Origin: Lysobacter sp. KIS68-7
GTDB lineage: Bacteria > Pseudomonadota > Gammaproteobacteria > Xanthomonadales > Xanthomonadaceae
NCBI RefSeq assembly: GCF_021284745.1
Contig: NZ_CP089925.1
Span: forward strand, 310,001-374,000
DNA: 64,000 nt
Reading direction: 5' to 3'
The stretch's first letter is position 1, and each line of letters starts with the position of its first letter. The position numbers and the translations under genes were made by a program. Below, in pieces: positions 1 through 7,312 of this stretch. The notes under the pieces were generated by a model. It did not search any database. It saw only the letters and a program-made list of their open reading frames with translations, and was not told the origin of the DNA.

Positions 1-1
1 G

Positions 2-379
2 CGCGTCCTGTTCGTCTGCATCGAGAATTCGAACCGCAGCCAGATGGCGGAAGGATTCGCGCACATGCTCGGTGGCGCGGACGTCGAAGCGATGAGTGCG
101 GGGTCCGCGCCGTCCGGCGTCATCAACCCGAAGGCGATCCGCGCGATGGCGGAACTCGGCTATGACCTCACCACGCACGGCTCGAAGTCGCTCGATGACA
201 TCAGCGGCGAGTTCGACGCCGTGGTGACGATGGGCTGCGGCGATTCGTGCCCATGGGTGCCCGCGAAGCGGCGCGAAGACTGGGCGCTGCCCGATCCGAA
301 GCACCTCGAAGGCGACGAGTACCGCGCGGTTCGCGACGAGATCCGCGAGCGCGTCCGCGCACTGCTGGCATCGCTGTGA
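2..379 (+). CDS. arsC: Arsenate reductase, LMW-phosphatase fold (5' partial)
   Basis: Reduces arsenate to arsenite in the cytosol using a cysteine relay. The frame is open from base 2, so the true start lies upstream of the window. The P-loop CIENSNRS is visible at the extreme N terminus (Cys at bases 17-19), matching the CX5R nucleophile loop of low-molecular-weight phosphatases. A second cysteine pair lies in the MGCGDSCP segment, typical of the thiol-coupled ArsC class, followed by the DWALPDP segment that carries the conserved DP general acid. The stop overlaps the GTG start of the downstream channel gene, so the two are almost certainly co-translated. The family is secure; only a few N-terminal residues are missing. 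Confidence 0.93.
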   Translation, partial: RVLFVCIENSNRSQMAEGFAHMLGGADVEAMSAGSAPSGVINPKAIRAMAELGYDLTTHGSKSLDDISGEFDAVVTMGCGDSCPWVPAKRREDWALPDPKHLEGDEYRAVRDEIRERVRALLASL

Positions 380-1038
380 ACGCACTCGGCCGTCGGCTGC
401 TCGCCGAGTTCATCGGAACCGCCGTGTTGCTCGCCACCGTCGTCGGCTCGGGCATCATGGGCGTGGCCTTGTCGCGCGGGAACGACGGCATCGCATTGCT
501 CGCGAACGCCGGGGCCACCGCCGGCGCGCTCTACGTGTTGATCGTGCTGTTCGGGCCGATCTCGGGGGCGCACTTCAATCCCGTGGTCACGATGGCGATG
601 CGCCTGCGCGGCGAACTCGATACGCGCACTGCCCTCGCCTATGTCGCCGTGCAGGTCATCGCCGCTGTTGTCGGCGTGGCGATCGCGCACGCAATGTTCG
701 GCCAGGCGTTGCTGCAGACCGGCACGCATGCGCGAACGGGCGCTGCGCTGTGGTTGAGCGAAGGCATCGCGACGTTCGGCCTGCTTCTCACCATCCTGCT
801 CGGCGCGCGACATCGTCCAGGCGCGTTGCCTGCGCTCGTCGCCGCGTGGATCTTCGCCGCGTACTGGTTCACGGCCAGCACGTCATTCGCGAACCCCGCG
901 GTGACCTTTGCGCGCGCGTGGACACAAAGCTTTTCCGGCATCCGGCTCATCGACGTGCCCGCCTTTGCTTGCGCGCAAGTCATCGGTGCGATCGTTGCCT
1001 TGCTTGCCGCGTCTGCGCTCATCAAGCGCGACGATTGA
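376..1038 (+). CDS. Aquaporin-family channel linked to arsC
   Basis: A MIP/aquaporin-fold membrane channel of about 220 residues with six predicted hydrophobic segments. The two half-helix signatures are NPV at about residues 68-70, in place of the usual NPA, and NPA at about 173-175. The GTG start at 376 was chosen because it overlaps the arsC stop (GTGA) and begins directly at the first amphipathic helix; the frame upstream of it is only arsC read out of frame. In some bacteria an aquaporin (AqpS) stands in for the ArsB/Acr3 pump and lets arsenite leave by diffusion after ArsC reduces arsenate. Pairing with arsC suggests that role here (inference). A general glycerol or water channel is the alternative. 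Confidence 0.88.
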   Translation: MNALGRRLLAEFIGTAVLLATVVGSGIMGVALSRGNDGIALLANAGATAGALYVLIVLFGPISGAHFNPVVTMAMRLRGELDTRTALAYVAVQVIAAVVGVAIAHAMFGQALLQTGTHARTGAALWLSEGIATFGLLLTILLGARHRPGALPALVAAWIFAAYWFTASTSFANPAVTFARAWTQSFSGIRLIDVPAFACAQVIGAIVALLAASALIKRDD

Positions 1039-1046
1039 TATCGCGG

Positions 1047-1508
1047 CTATTCGCCCGCCGGAATCGATCCGTCGAACATGCGCCACTTCCACGCATCGCC
1101 GTGTTTGACCATCACGCCCGAGAATCGATAGGGCGTCCTGCTGGTTTCGCCGACGTCGTTTGTCAGCGTCATGGTGCCGTCGACGAACACCCAGGCGGTG
1201 TTCCCGTTCGAGTCGATGTCGGCGTGCGAGAGGTCCCACGAGAAGCGATGGTGTTCGAACAGCCCGCTCACCCAAGTGCGAATGGCCGCCTGGTCGCGGA
1301 ACACCTCACCGTGGTCGGAGCCCGCGAGGAGCACCTCGCCGGCGGGGTCGAACTGTTGCATGAAGGCATCGATGTCGCCCCGACTGGCCGCTGCATTCCA
1401 TGCTTCCAGCGCCGCGGCGACTTGCTGTTTCGTGTCCTGTTTGCCTGCAACCCCCATCGGAGACAACGCGAACAGCAACATGCAGGACAGCACTGCGTTC
1501 CGGATCAT
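1047..1508 (-). CDS. Secreted SnoaL/DUF4440-like (NTF2-fold) protein
   Basis: A 153-residue protein with an N-terminal signal peptide (hydrophobic stretch at about 5-20, probable cleavage near VAG-KQ) and one NTF2-like domain. The pattern EAWNAAASRGDIDAF, then a GxxxxF-DQAAIRTW segment, a DGTMTL strand and a final WKWRMFDGS strand is typical of SnoaL-like or DUF4440 proteins annotated as SgcJ/EcaC-type. These folds bind small hydrophobic ligands or act as isomerase-like enzymes; no specific activity can be assigned. The start was set at the Met that opens the signal peptide, because the upstream extension is arginine-rich and not gene-like. It is convergent with the aquaporin gene. Confidence 0.82.
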   Translation of the reverse strand: MIRNAVLSCMLLFALSPMGVAGKQDTKQQVAAALEAWNAAASRGDIDAFMQQFDPAGEVLLAGSDHGEVFRDQAAIRTWVSGLFEHHRFSWDLSHADIDSNGNTAWVFVDGTMTLTNDVGETSRTPYRFSGVMVKHGDAWKWRMFDGSIPAGE

Positions 1509-1531
1509 CCGACGTTCTCCCCAGATCGCCC

Positions 1532-2146
1532 TCAGGCGTAATACGACAAAAACATATCCACGGCCGATTCGGCCACCTGCTTCTGCTTCTCCGGCGTGAG
1601 CGGCGGCTGCCCCATCGCGATCTGTGGCCAGAACGCGAAGCCTTTCACCAGCGCCTGCATCTGCTCCGCGGCGAACAAGGGATCGGTCGTCTTCAAACGC
1701 CCGTCCGCGGCGGCGGCGCGGATCCACGTGGTCATGCCTTCTTCGCGATTGCCCATGCGCGCGATGAGTTCCTGCGCCAGGTCGGGTGCGTGCAGGCCGG
1801 CGGCGATCGCCACGCGCGCGAGGTCCGCGAAGTACGCGTCGTTCAACAGGCGGAATTTCTGTTCCAGCAGTTCGAGCAACTGCGCGCGCAGCGGCCGATC
1901 CTTGCGATACGCGAGGTCCGTCCCTTCAAACGCGCGTTCCCACAACTGTTCGAGGATCTGCACGAACAACACTTCCTTGCTGGGGAAGTGGTTGTACACG
2001 GTGCGCTTGGACACGCCGGCGGTGGCGGCGACCTTGTCCATGCTGGTGGCCGCATAACCCGACTGGCGGAACTCGGCCACGGCGGCGTCGATGATCGCCG
2101 CGCGCTTGCGGTCGGTCAGGCGGGCGGGGGCGGTCTGGCTGGACAT
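1532..2146 (-). CDS. TetR/AcrR-family transcriptional regulator
   Basis: A 204-residue repressor-type protein. The N-terminal helix-turn-helix (about residues 25-60) includes TSMDKVAATAGVSKRTVYNHF, the classic TetR recognition-helix pattern. The C-terminal half is helical and resembles the AefR-like TetR_C class. It is divergent from the metallo-beta-lactamase-fold gene at 2226, with about 80 bp between the starts. That gap holds a 23-bp imperfect palindrome overlying a good -35/-10 pair for the neighbour. It therefore probably represses the neighbour and perhaps itself (inference). The inducer is unknown. Confidence 0.93.
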   Translation of the reverse strand: MSSQTAPARLTDRKRAAIIDAAVAEFRQSGYAATSMDKVAATAGVSKRTVYNHFPSKEVLFVQILEQLWERAFEGTDLAYRKDRPLRAQLLELLEQKFRLLNDAYFADLARVAIAAGLHAPDLAQELIARMGNREEGMTTWIRAAAADGRLKTTDPLFAAEQMQALVKGFAFWPQIAMGQPPLTPEKQKQVAESAVDMFLSYYA

Positions 2147-2168
2147 GGCGGAAAGTTTACACCGGGGG

Positions 2169-2191
2169 GTTTACTTTTCGAAAATGGAAAC
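2169..2191. promoter_or_regulatory. Candidate TetR operator palindrome
   Basis: Imperfect 23-bp palindrome with outer arms GTTT and AAAC, matching inner bases, and a TTT/AAA core, centred at 2180. It lies between a TetR gene and its divergent neighbour and covers the spacer of the neighbour's promoter. The half-site GTTTAC is repeated directly at 2155-2160. The assignment rests on position and symmetry only. Confidence 0.5.
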
Positions 2192-2197
2192 TACACT
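2170..2197 (+). promoter_or_regulatory. Sigma-70-type promoter of the MBL-fold gene
   Basis: TTTACT (2170-2175) and TACACT (2192-2197) are separated by 16 bp, 29 bp before the ATG at 2226. Both hexamers are close to consensus. The spacer is occupied by the palindrome at 2169-2191, as expected for a promoter blocked by a bound repressor. Confidence 0.5.
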
Positions 2198-2225
2198 GTG
2201 TCGTGTACTTCCTCAGGTCCCGGTC

Positions 2226-3254
2226 ATGAACGCCCCCCTCGCCCCCTCCCAACGCTTCCGCAACCCCGCCCCCAAGCCGGCCGACGGCATCGCCAAGACC
2301 CTGGGGATCATCTGGAACGTCCTGCTCAACAAGCCGAAGACGACGGTGCCGGCTGCCCCGGTGCCGGTCGAGCGGCTGACCCGGGCGGACCTCGAGGCGG
2401 CGCCGGACCGCAGCCTGTTCCGCCTCGGGCACTCGACGATGCTCATCAAGCTGCGTGGGGATTTCTGGATCACCGATCCGGTGTTCGCGAAGCGTGCGTC
2501 GCCGGTGCAGTGGATGGGCCCCAAGCGTTTCCATGCCCCGCCGATCGCGCTGCAGGACCTGCCGCCGCTGCGCGGCGTGCTCCTCTCTCACGATCACTAC
2601 GACCATCTCGATCGCACCACCATCCTGCACCTGGCGCGCACGACCGATCTGTTCCTCACGCCGCTCGGCGTCGGCGACCGATTGATCGCATGGGGCGTGG
2701 AGGCGTCGAAGGTGCGCCAGTTCGATTGGTGGGAAGGCACGACCATCGACGGCATCCAGTTCACCGCCACGCCAGCACAGCATTTCTCCGGGCGCGGCAT
2801 GTTCGATGGCAACAAGACCTTGTGGGCCTCGTGGGTCATCGTCGACGACGCGCTGCGCTTGTTCTTCAGCGGCGACACCGGCTACTTCGACGGCTTCAAG
2901 GAAATTGGCGAGCGCTTCGGCCCCTTCGACGTGACGTTGCTGGAAACCGGCGCCTACGACCCGCAATGGCCGTACGTGCACATGCAGCCCGAACACACCG
3001 TGCAGGCGCACGAAGACCTGCGCGGCCGCTGGCTGCTGCCGATCCACAACGGCACCTTCGACCTCGCCATGCACCCCTGGCAGGACCCCTTCGAACGCGT
3101 GCTCGCCCTGACCCGTGACCGCAACATCCCCCTGGCGACGCCGCGCATGGGCGAACGTGTCGATTTGAAGGCCCCTCGTTCGTCTACAAGATGGTGGCGC
3201 GAAGTGGAAACGGCGATCGACGTGGATCGCATCACGGCGCTGACGGCGGAGTGA
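2226..3254 (+). CDS. MBL-fold metallohydrolase (RomA/NAPE-PLD-like)
   Basis: A 342-residue metallo-beta-lactamase-fold hydrolase. The metal motif SHDHYDHLD lies at about residues 121-129, a second histidine in AQHFSGR, and the metal-bridging aspartate in FFSGDTGYFDG. The order GHSTMLI, ITDPVF, metal motif, then HNGTFDLA near the C terminus matches the UlaG/RomA group related to NAPE-hydrolysing phospholipase D. These act on phospholipid-like or phosphoester substrates; the true substrate is not visible. The ATG at 2226 was chosen because the open frame before it overlaps the divergent regulator and the promoter. Control by the adjacent TetR protein is likely. Confidence 0.9.
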   Translation: MNAPLAPSQRFRNPAPKPADGIAKTLGIIWNVLLNKPKTTVPAAPVPVERLTRADLEAAPDRSLFRLGHSTMLIKLRGDFWITDPVFAKRASPVQWMGPKRFHAPPIALQDLPPLRGVLLSHDHYDHLDRTTILHLARTTDLFLTPLGVGDRLIAWGVEASKVRQFDWWEGTTIDGIQFTATPAQHFSGRGMFDGNKTLWASWVIVDDALRLFFSGDTGYFDGFKEIGERFGPFDVTLLETGAYDPQWPYVHMQPEHTVQAHEDLRGRWLLPIHNGTFDLAMHPWQDPFERVLALTRDRNIPLATPRMGERVDLKAPRSSTRWWREVETAIDVDRITALTAE

Positions 3255-3259
3255 GTCCA

Positions 3260-3457
3260 ATGGCACCGATCCAGCAAGCAGTCGAAAGTGCGGCGATCGC
3301 GATGCCCACGATCGCCGCCAACATTCAACTGCAAACCGCAGCGCCATCGGCTTTCCGCGCGTGCGGATGCCCGTACGACCAAGCCTGCACGTGCACGCCG
3401 CGCCTGCGCATCCTCGACCCGACGGGCAAGCTGCTGATGATGCCCGTGTACTACTGA
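3260..3457 (+). CDS. Small Cys-rich hypothetical protein (65 aa)
   Basis: No family is recognised. The ATG at 3260 has GGAG about 8 bp upstream, and third positions in the second half are nearly all G or C, as in real genes here. The product has an alanine/glutamine-rich N-terminal half, a cluster of four cysteines (CGCPYDQACTC) at about residues 35-45, and ends in LLMMPVYY. There is no signal peptide or membrane segment. It starts 5 bp after the MBL-fold gene and could be its small partner, for example a metal-binding protein (inference). The chance of an artefactual frame is real. Confidence 0.45.
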   Translation: MAPIQQAVESAAIAMPTIAANIQLQTAAPSAFRACGCPYDQACTCTPRLRILDPTGKLLMMPVYY

Positions 3458-3858
3458 GTCGCCGTCCCGAAGGTCCACAGCGGGCGGAAGGCCCGACGGA
3501 AATGCCATGCAAGGGCGAGGAGTACCGCCATGTGCAAGGTGCCCCAGATCCAGGCGGTATCGAGCAGCGTGTTGGTGAGGAAGATGATCAGCATGACCGG
3601 CGCCAGCAACACGATCCCCAGCGGCGCGGTGCGATGGAAGAGCATCGCGATGCCCGCGACGACATACGTGGCCGCCAAGGCCGGCACGATGAACCCGGTC
3701 TGCGCCAGCGCGGCCTGGAATGCGCTGTCTTCCGGACTGAGCTTGAGCTGCGGCGGCGGCAGCAGGCCAAGCAACACGAGGGCCATCTGCATGCCGGTGA
3801 CGATGTAGAAAGCGGCGTACAACCAACGAATCAAACGCCAGGCGACAGGGTCTTTCAT
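3451..3858 (-). CDS. Small integral membrane protein, DoxX-like architecture
   Basis: A 135-residue protein with four predicted membrane helices (about residues 8-30, 50-72, 78-98, 103-120) and short polar ends. The architecture resembles small DoxX-like membrane proteins, but no diagnostic motif is visible, so function is left open. The Met at 3858 was chosen because GGAGG stands about 6 bp upstream. The last bases overlap the end of the small gene on the other strand. Confidence 0.75.
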   Translation of the reverse strand: MKDPVAWRLIRWLYAAFYIVTGMQMALVLLGLLPPPQLKLSPEDSAFQAALAQTGFIVPALAATYVVAGIAMLFHRTAPLGIVLLAPVMLIIFLTNTLLDTAWIWGTLHMAVLLALAWHFRRAFRPLWTFGTATQ

Positions 3859-3991
3859 CGAGCCTCCGAGTGATTGGGCGGGCCGAGCATATCCAAACAC
3901 CGCACCGCAACACGGCCGGGCGCGCAGACGCGCGCCACCCTCGCGAGTGACGTCCGATACCCCGAGTTGGTGCGCGATCTACGCCAGATCG

Positions 3992-4465
3992 TCAGCGCAG
4001 CCGCACCACGTGCCCGTTGGAGTCGACTTCCACCGTGTCGCCGACGCGCAAGTCGCTGGCGTCGTCCACCGTGACATTGATGAAGTTGCTGGCTCCGAGC
4101 TTGATGCGCACCGTCGCGCTGCTGGTGGGCGCGTTGTTGCTGGAGGCCGCGTTGCCGACCGCGCCGCCGGCGACCACGCCACCCACGGTGGCGGCCCTGC
4201 GGCCTCTTCCACCGCCGACCCGGTTGCCGATCAGACCGCCCACCACCGAACCGGTGATGGTCGCTGCCGTGCTGCCTCCGGTGCTGGCCTGGTTGTTGAC
4301 GTTCTGCGTGATGCTTTCCACGGTGCCGCACATCGCACACCGCAGATAGATCCCATCATCGCGTTCGAGGACACCGTTGTTGGCGTTCTGGGCACTCGCG
4401 ACGCCCATGCCCGCGAGCACCAGCGAACCCAGCAACATCATCTTGGACATAGCGTTGCGCTTCAT
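3992..4465 (-). CDS. Glycine-zipper (2TM-like) envelope protein
   Basis: A 157-residue protein with a signal peptide (cleavage probably after GVASA, about residue 25), then a CAMCG cysteine pair and a glycine/alanine-rich zipper (VVGGLIGNRVGGG repeated as VVAGGAVGNAA) at about 70-105, as in SlyB/17-kDa-antigen-like outer-membrane proteins. A C-terminal strand-rich tail (about 115-157) looks like a small beta domain. There is no lipobox, so it is probably periplasmic or membrane-inserted rather than a lipoprotein. GGAGG lies about 9 bp before the chosen ATG; a second ATG five codons downstream is possible. The role is probably envelope stability (inference). Confidence 0.78.
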   Translation of the reverse strand: MKRNAMSKMMLLGSLVLAGMGVASAQNANNGVLERDDGIYLRCAMCGTVESITQNVNNQASTGGSTAATITGSVVGGLIGNRVGGGRGRRAATVGGVVAGGAVGNAASSNNAPTSSATVRIKLGASNFINVTVDDASDLRVGDTVEVDSNGHVVRLR

Positions 4466-4674
4466 GATCGGGAGCCTCCGCGTGGGGACCGCTCAATTTC
4501 GCACCCAGCCACCATGTGGGCCATGCGCAATATTTCGTTTGCCCGTCGGTAAAACTACTGAGGGCCGGTGCAAGCGCGCTTCGGAACGGATGGGTTCGGA
4601 GGCTTCCGCCAGCGGACGATCAGCGGACGCTCGCTCGATACGCTCGCGGCTCCTTCTCGAAGCTGGAGCCCGTC

Positions 4675-5577
4675 ATGGCGATCTTCGACCACAACCGAAC
4701 ACTGTTCGCCGAAGTCGATCCGGCGACGCCCGTCGTCATCTTCAACCATTCCCGGCCGCATGCGCGCACGCCAGTGTTCATCTGCCTGCCCGCAATGGGC
4801 CTCGCCGCGCGCTACTACGCGCCCTTCGCGGAAGCGCTTGCGAAAGCTGCCGCGGGCGTCGCGGTGCTGGCCGACCTGCGCGGACAGGGCGAGAGCGCGA
4901 CGCTTGCACGAGAGGGCGCGCGATTCGGCTACCACGAGATCGTCGCGCAGGATATTCCGTCGTTGATCAGCGCGATCGCCGCGCAGTTTCCCGCTCGGCC
5001 CATTTATCTCGTGGGCCACAGCCTGGGCGGCCAACTCGGCAGTCTCGCGACCGTACACGCGACACCACGCCTTGCGGGTTTGATCCTCGTGGCGAGCGGC
5101 ACCGCGCACTATCGCGCGTGGCCGAAAGCGCTGCAGTGGCGCGCGCGCATCACGGTGCAGGCGGTCCGCATCGCGTCGACCATGCTGCCGTGGTATCCGG
5201 GCCGACTGCTGGGCTTCGGCGGCGACCAACCGCGACGATTCATGGCCGATTGGCGTTACAACGCCACCACCGGCCGGTATCGCGCTGCCGGCAGTAGAAT
5301 CGATTATGAGGAGGCGCTGCATGACCTCGCGTTGCCTGTCCTGTCGGTCGAAATCCGTGGGGATCCCGTGGCACCGACGGGCGCGACGAGCGAACTGCTT
5401 GCGAAGCTCGCCTCCTGCGCGATCGCGCGTCGACCGATCGACGGCGTCACGACCGACGCACCATGGAAGCGTCACTTTTCCTGGGCGCGGCAGCCGGACG
5501 AAGTGGTCGCGGAAATCGTGGACTGGGAGCGGTTGCACCGCGCCGATGTCGAATGCTTCGATCGGGCCGCTGCATGA
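4675..5577 (+). CDS. Alpha/beta hydrolase (serine hydrolase)
   Basis: A 300-residue alpha/beta-hydrolase. The nucleophile elbow GHSLGG lies near residue 118, after the DLRGQGES turn typical of monoacylglycerol-lipase-like hydrolases. A C-terminal HFSW segment may carry the catalytic histidine. There is no signal peptide, so it is cytosolic. The ATG at 4675 has GGAG 7 bp upstream. The stop overlaps the start of the next gene (ATGA), which encodes a regulator fused to another alpha/beta-hydrolase. The coupling suggests that the regulator controls or senses the same chemistry (inference). The substrate is unknown. Confidence 0.87.
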   Translation: MAIFDHNRTLFAEVDPATPVVIFNHSRPHARTPVFICLPAMGLAARYYAPFAEALAKAAAGVAVLADLRGQGESATLAREGARFGYHEIVAQDIPSLISAIAAQFPARPIYLVGHSLGGQLGSLATVHATPRLAGLILVASGTAHYRAWPKALQWRARITVQAVRIASTMLPWYPGRLLGFGGDQPRRFMADWRYNATTGRYRAAGSRIDYEEALHDLALPVLSVEIRGDPVAPTGATSELLAKLASCAIARRPIDGVTTDAPWKRHFSWARQPDEVVAEIVDWERLHRADVECFDRAAA

Positions 5578-7193
5578 GCGTTGAGGTCGCGGCACGTCCC
5601 GTGCTTCGCGTGCTCGGACCCGTGCGCATCGAGTCCGCATCGGGGGCGTTCGAGCCGGGCGCACGGCGCGAGCAGGCCGTCCTCGCCCTGCTCGCCGCCG
5701 AGGCGCGCCCGATGAGTCGCGCGCGCCTCGCCGCAATGCTCTGGCCCGACGCGGATGAAGTCGACGCACGCGCGCGCATGCGTCGCTTGTTGCATGCGTT
5801 GTCGCACCACGTGGGGCAGGACGCGCTGGTCATCGATCGTCAGACCGTCGCGCTCGCGCGCGATCTGTGCGACGCCACGGATCTCGCTTCGCTGCGCGGC
5901 GCGCTCGCGCAAGGCCTGTATCGCGCGAACGACGAAACAAGCGACGAAAGTCTCGCCGCCCTCGAACGGGCAGCGCAGCTGGCCGCCGCCGAGTTCGCGG
6001 AGGGCCTGGCGCTCTACGAATGCGACGAGTTGTCGGCATGGCTCGAACGACAGCGCGAATCGTTGCGCCAGGCACGCGCGCAGGCTTTGGCGCAGCTCGT
6101 CGTGCGACTGGAAGGCGCAGGACAGCACGAACGCGCGCTCCACCATGCGCAAGAACTGGTCGCGCTCGATCCGCTGAACGAAGCGGCGCAGCGCCAACTC
6201 ATCCGGTTGTATGCCACCGTCGGACAGCCGCACGCAGCGTTGCAGCAATTCGAGCGATGCCGGCAACTGCTGCACGACGAGCTCGGCGTCGATCCGGAAG
6301 CCGCAACGCGCCAGCTCGCCGACGAAATACGCGCCAACACGGCGACGTCCATCGACAACCCGCCGGCGCCGGTCGCGGTGCAGTTCACGCACAGCGGCGA
6401 CACGCACCTCGCTTATCAAGTGCTGGGTTCCGGACCGCTCGACATCCTCTTCATCAGCGGCTTCGTCTCGAACCTCGAACAGGCCTGGGAGCCTGGCGGC
6501 CCCGCGAATTTCTTCCGAGCACTCGCCCGCGACTTCCGGCTCATCCTCTACGACCGGCGTGGTGTCGGACTCTCGGATCGCACCGTCGATCCCGCCGACA
6601 CTTCCGTGAGCAGTGCTGACGCGCTCTCTGTCCTCGACGCCGCGGGCAGCCGCCGCGCGCTCGTGTTCGCGGTCTCCGAAGGCGGCCCGATCGCGATCCG
6701 GCTCGCTGTCGAACATCCGGAGCGCGTCGCGGGCCTGGCGCTCTGGGCAACGCTCGCACGCGGAACCGCCGCACCCGACTACCCGTGGGCACTGACGGCC
6801 GAACAATTCGAGCGTTGGCTCAATGCACTCGTCGCGCAATGGGGCCGACCGGCGGCCATCGAGACGTTTGCGCCCGATCAGGCAAGCGATCCGCTGTTGC
6901 GACGCTGGTGGGCGCGCATGCTGCGCCTCGGCTCCAGCCCGCGCTGCATGCAAGCCGTCCTGCGCACCCTCGCCCTGAGCGATGTCCGCACCTTGCTGCC
7001 GCAGGTACGCGTCTCGACGCTGGTCATGCATCGCACAGGCGACCGCGCCGTCCGCGTCGACGCCGGCCGCCACGTCGCGACCGCGATTCCCGGCGCCCAG
7101 TGGCTCGAACTGCCCGGCACCGCACATTGGTGGTGGCTGGGCGACACCGCACCGATCCTCGAAGCGATCAAAGACTTCGCAAAGCGTCTCTAG
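5574..7193 (+). CDS. SARP-type regulator (wHTH-BTAD) fused to alpha/beta hydrolase
   Basis: A 539-residue two-part protein. Residues about 8-95 form an OmpR-like winged helix of the SARP type (LRVLGPVRI opening, AAMLWPDADE, then LLHALSHHV). Residues about 100-255 are the BTAD helical repeat domain, including HAQELVALDPLNEAAQRQLIR-like TPR pairing. Residues about 265-539 are an alpha/beta hydrolase with YDRRGVGLSD, nucleophile Ser368 in AVSEGG, probable acid Asp490 and His518 in GTAHWWWLGD. The hydrolase half resembles those fused to bacterial adenylate cyclases. It probably acts as a ligand-sensing transcription factor rather than a bulk enzyme (inference). ATGA overlap couples it to the hydrolase gene upstream. 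Confidence 0.85.
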   Translation: MSVEVAARPVLRVLGPVRIESASGAFEPGARREQAVLALLAAEARPMSRARLAAMLWPDADEVDARARMRRLLHALSHHVGQDALVIDRQTVALARDLCDATDLASLRGALAQGLYRANDETSDESLAALERAAQLAAAEFAEGLALYECDELSAWLERQRESLRQARAQALAQLVVRLEGAGQHERALHHAQELVALDPLNEAAQRQLIRLYATVGQPHAALQQFERCRQLLHDELGVDPEAATRQLADEIRANTATSIDNPPAPVAVQFTHSGDTHLAYQVLGSGPLDILFISGFVSNLEQAWEPGGPANFFRALARDFRLILYDRRGVGLSDRTVDPADTSVSSADALSVLDAAGSRRALVFAVSEGGPIAIRLAVEHPERVAGLALWATLARGTAAPDYPWALTAEQFERWLNALVAQWGRPAAIETFAPDQASDPLLRRWWARMLRLGSSPRCMQAVLRTLALSDVRTLLPQVRVSTLVMHRTGDRAVRVDAGRHVATAIPGAQWLELPGTAHWWWLGDTAPILEAIKDFAKRL

Positions 7194-7243
7194 AACGCTT
7201 TCGGCCAATGCGATGACATTTGTGACACGACCCGACAAGTCGT

Positions 7244-7279
7244 CGATTAGAAAGGACGCCCGGCTTGGCCAGGCGTCCT
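7244..7279 (-). terminator. Probable intrinsic terminator of the arylsulfatase gene
   Basis: On the minus strand, AGGACGCC and GGCGTCCT pair around an 11-base loop and are followed by a short T-rich run. It lies about 35 bp beyond the arylsulfatase stop, in the convergent gap with the SARP-hydrolase gene. The T-tract is weak. Confidence 0.5.
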
Positions 7280-7312
7280 CGAATCCGCTTCAGCAGTCGA
7301 TGTCTCCGGCGA

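Noticed and set aside
3240-3340. A short hydrophobic minus-strand peptide of about 31 residues.
   Set aside because: It has no ribosome site, is too short, and is opposite a better candidate on the plus strand.
2157-3512. A 451-codon minus-strand frame opposite the MBL-fold gene.
   Set aside because: It is arginine-rich, has no motifs and mirrors the strong codon bias of the plus-strand gene.
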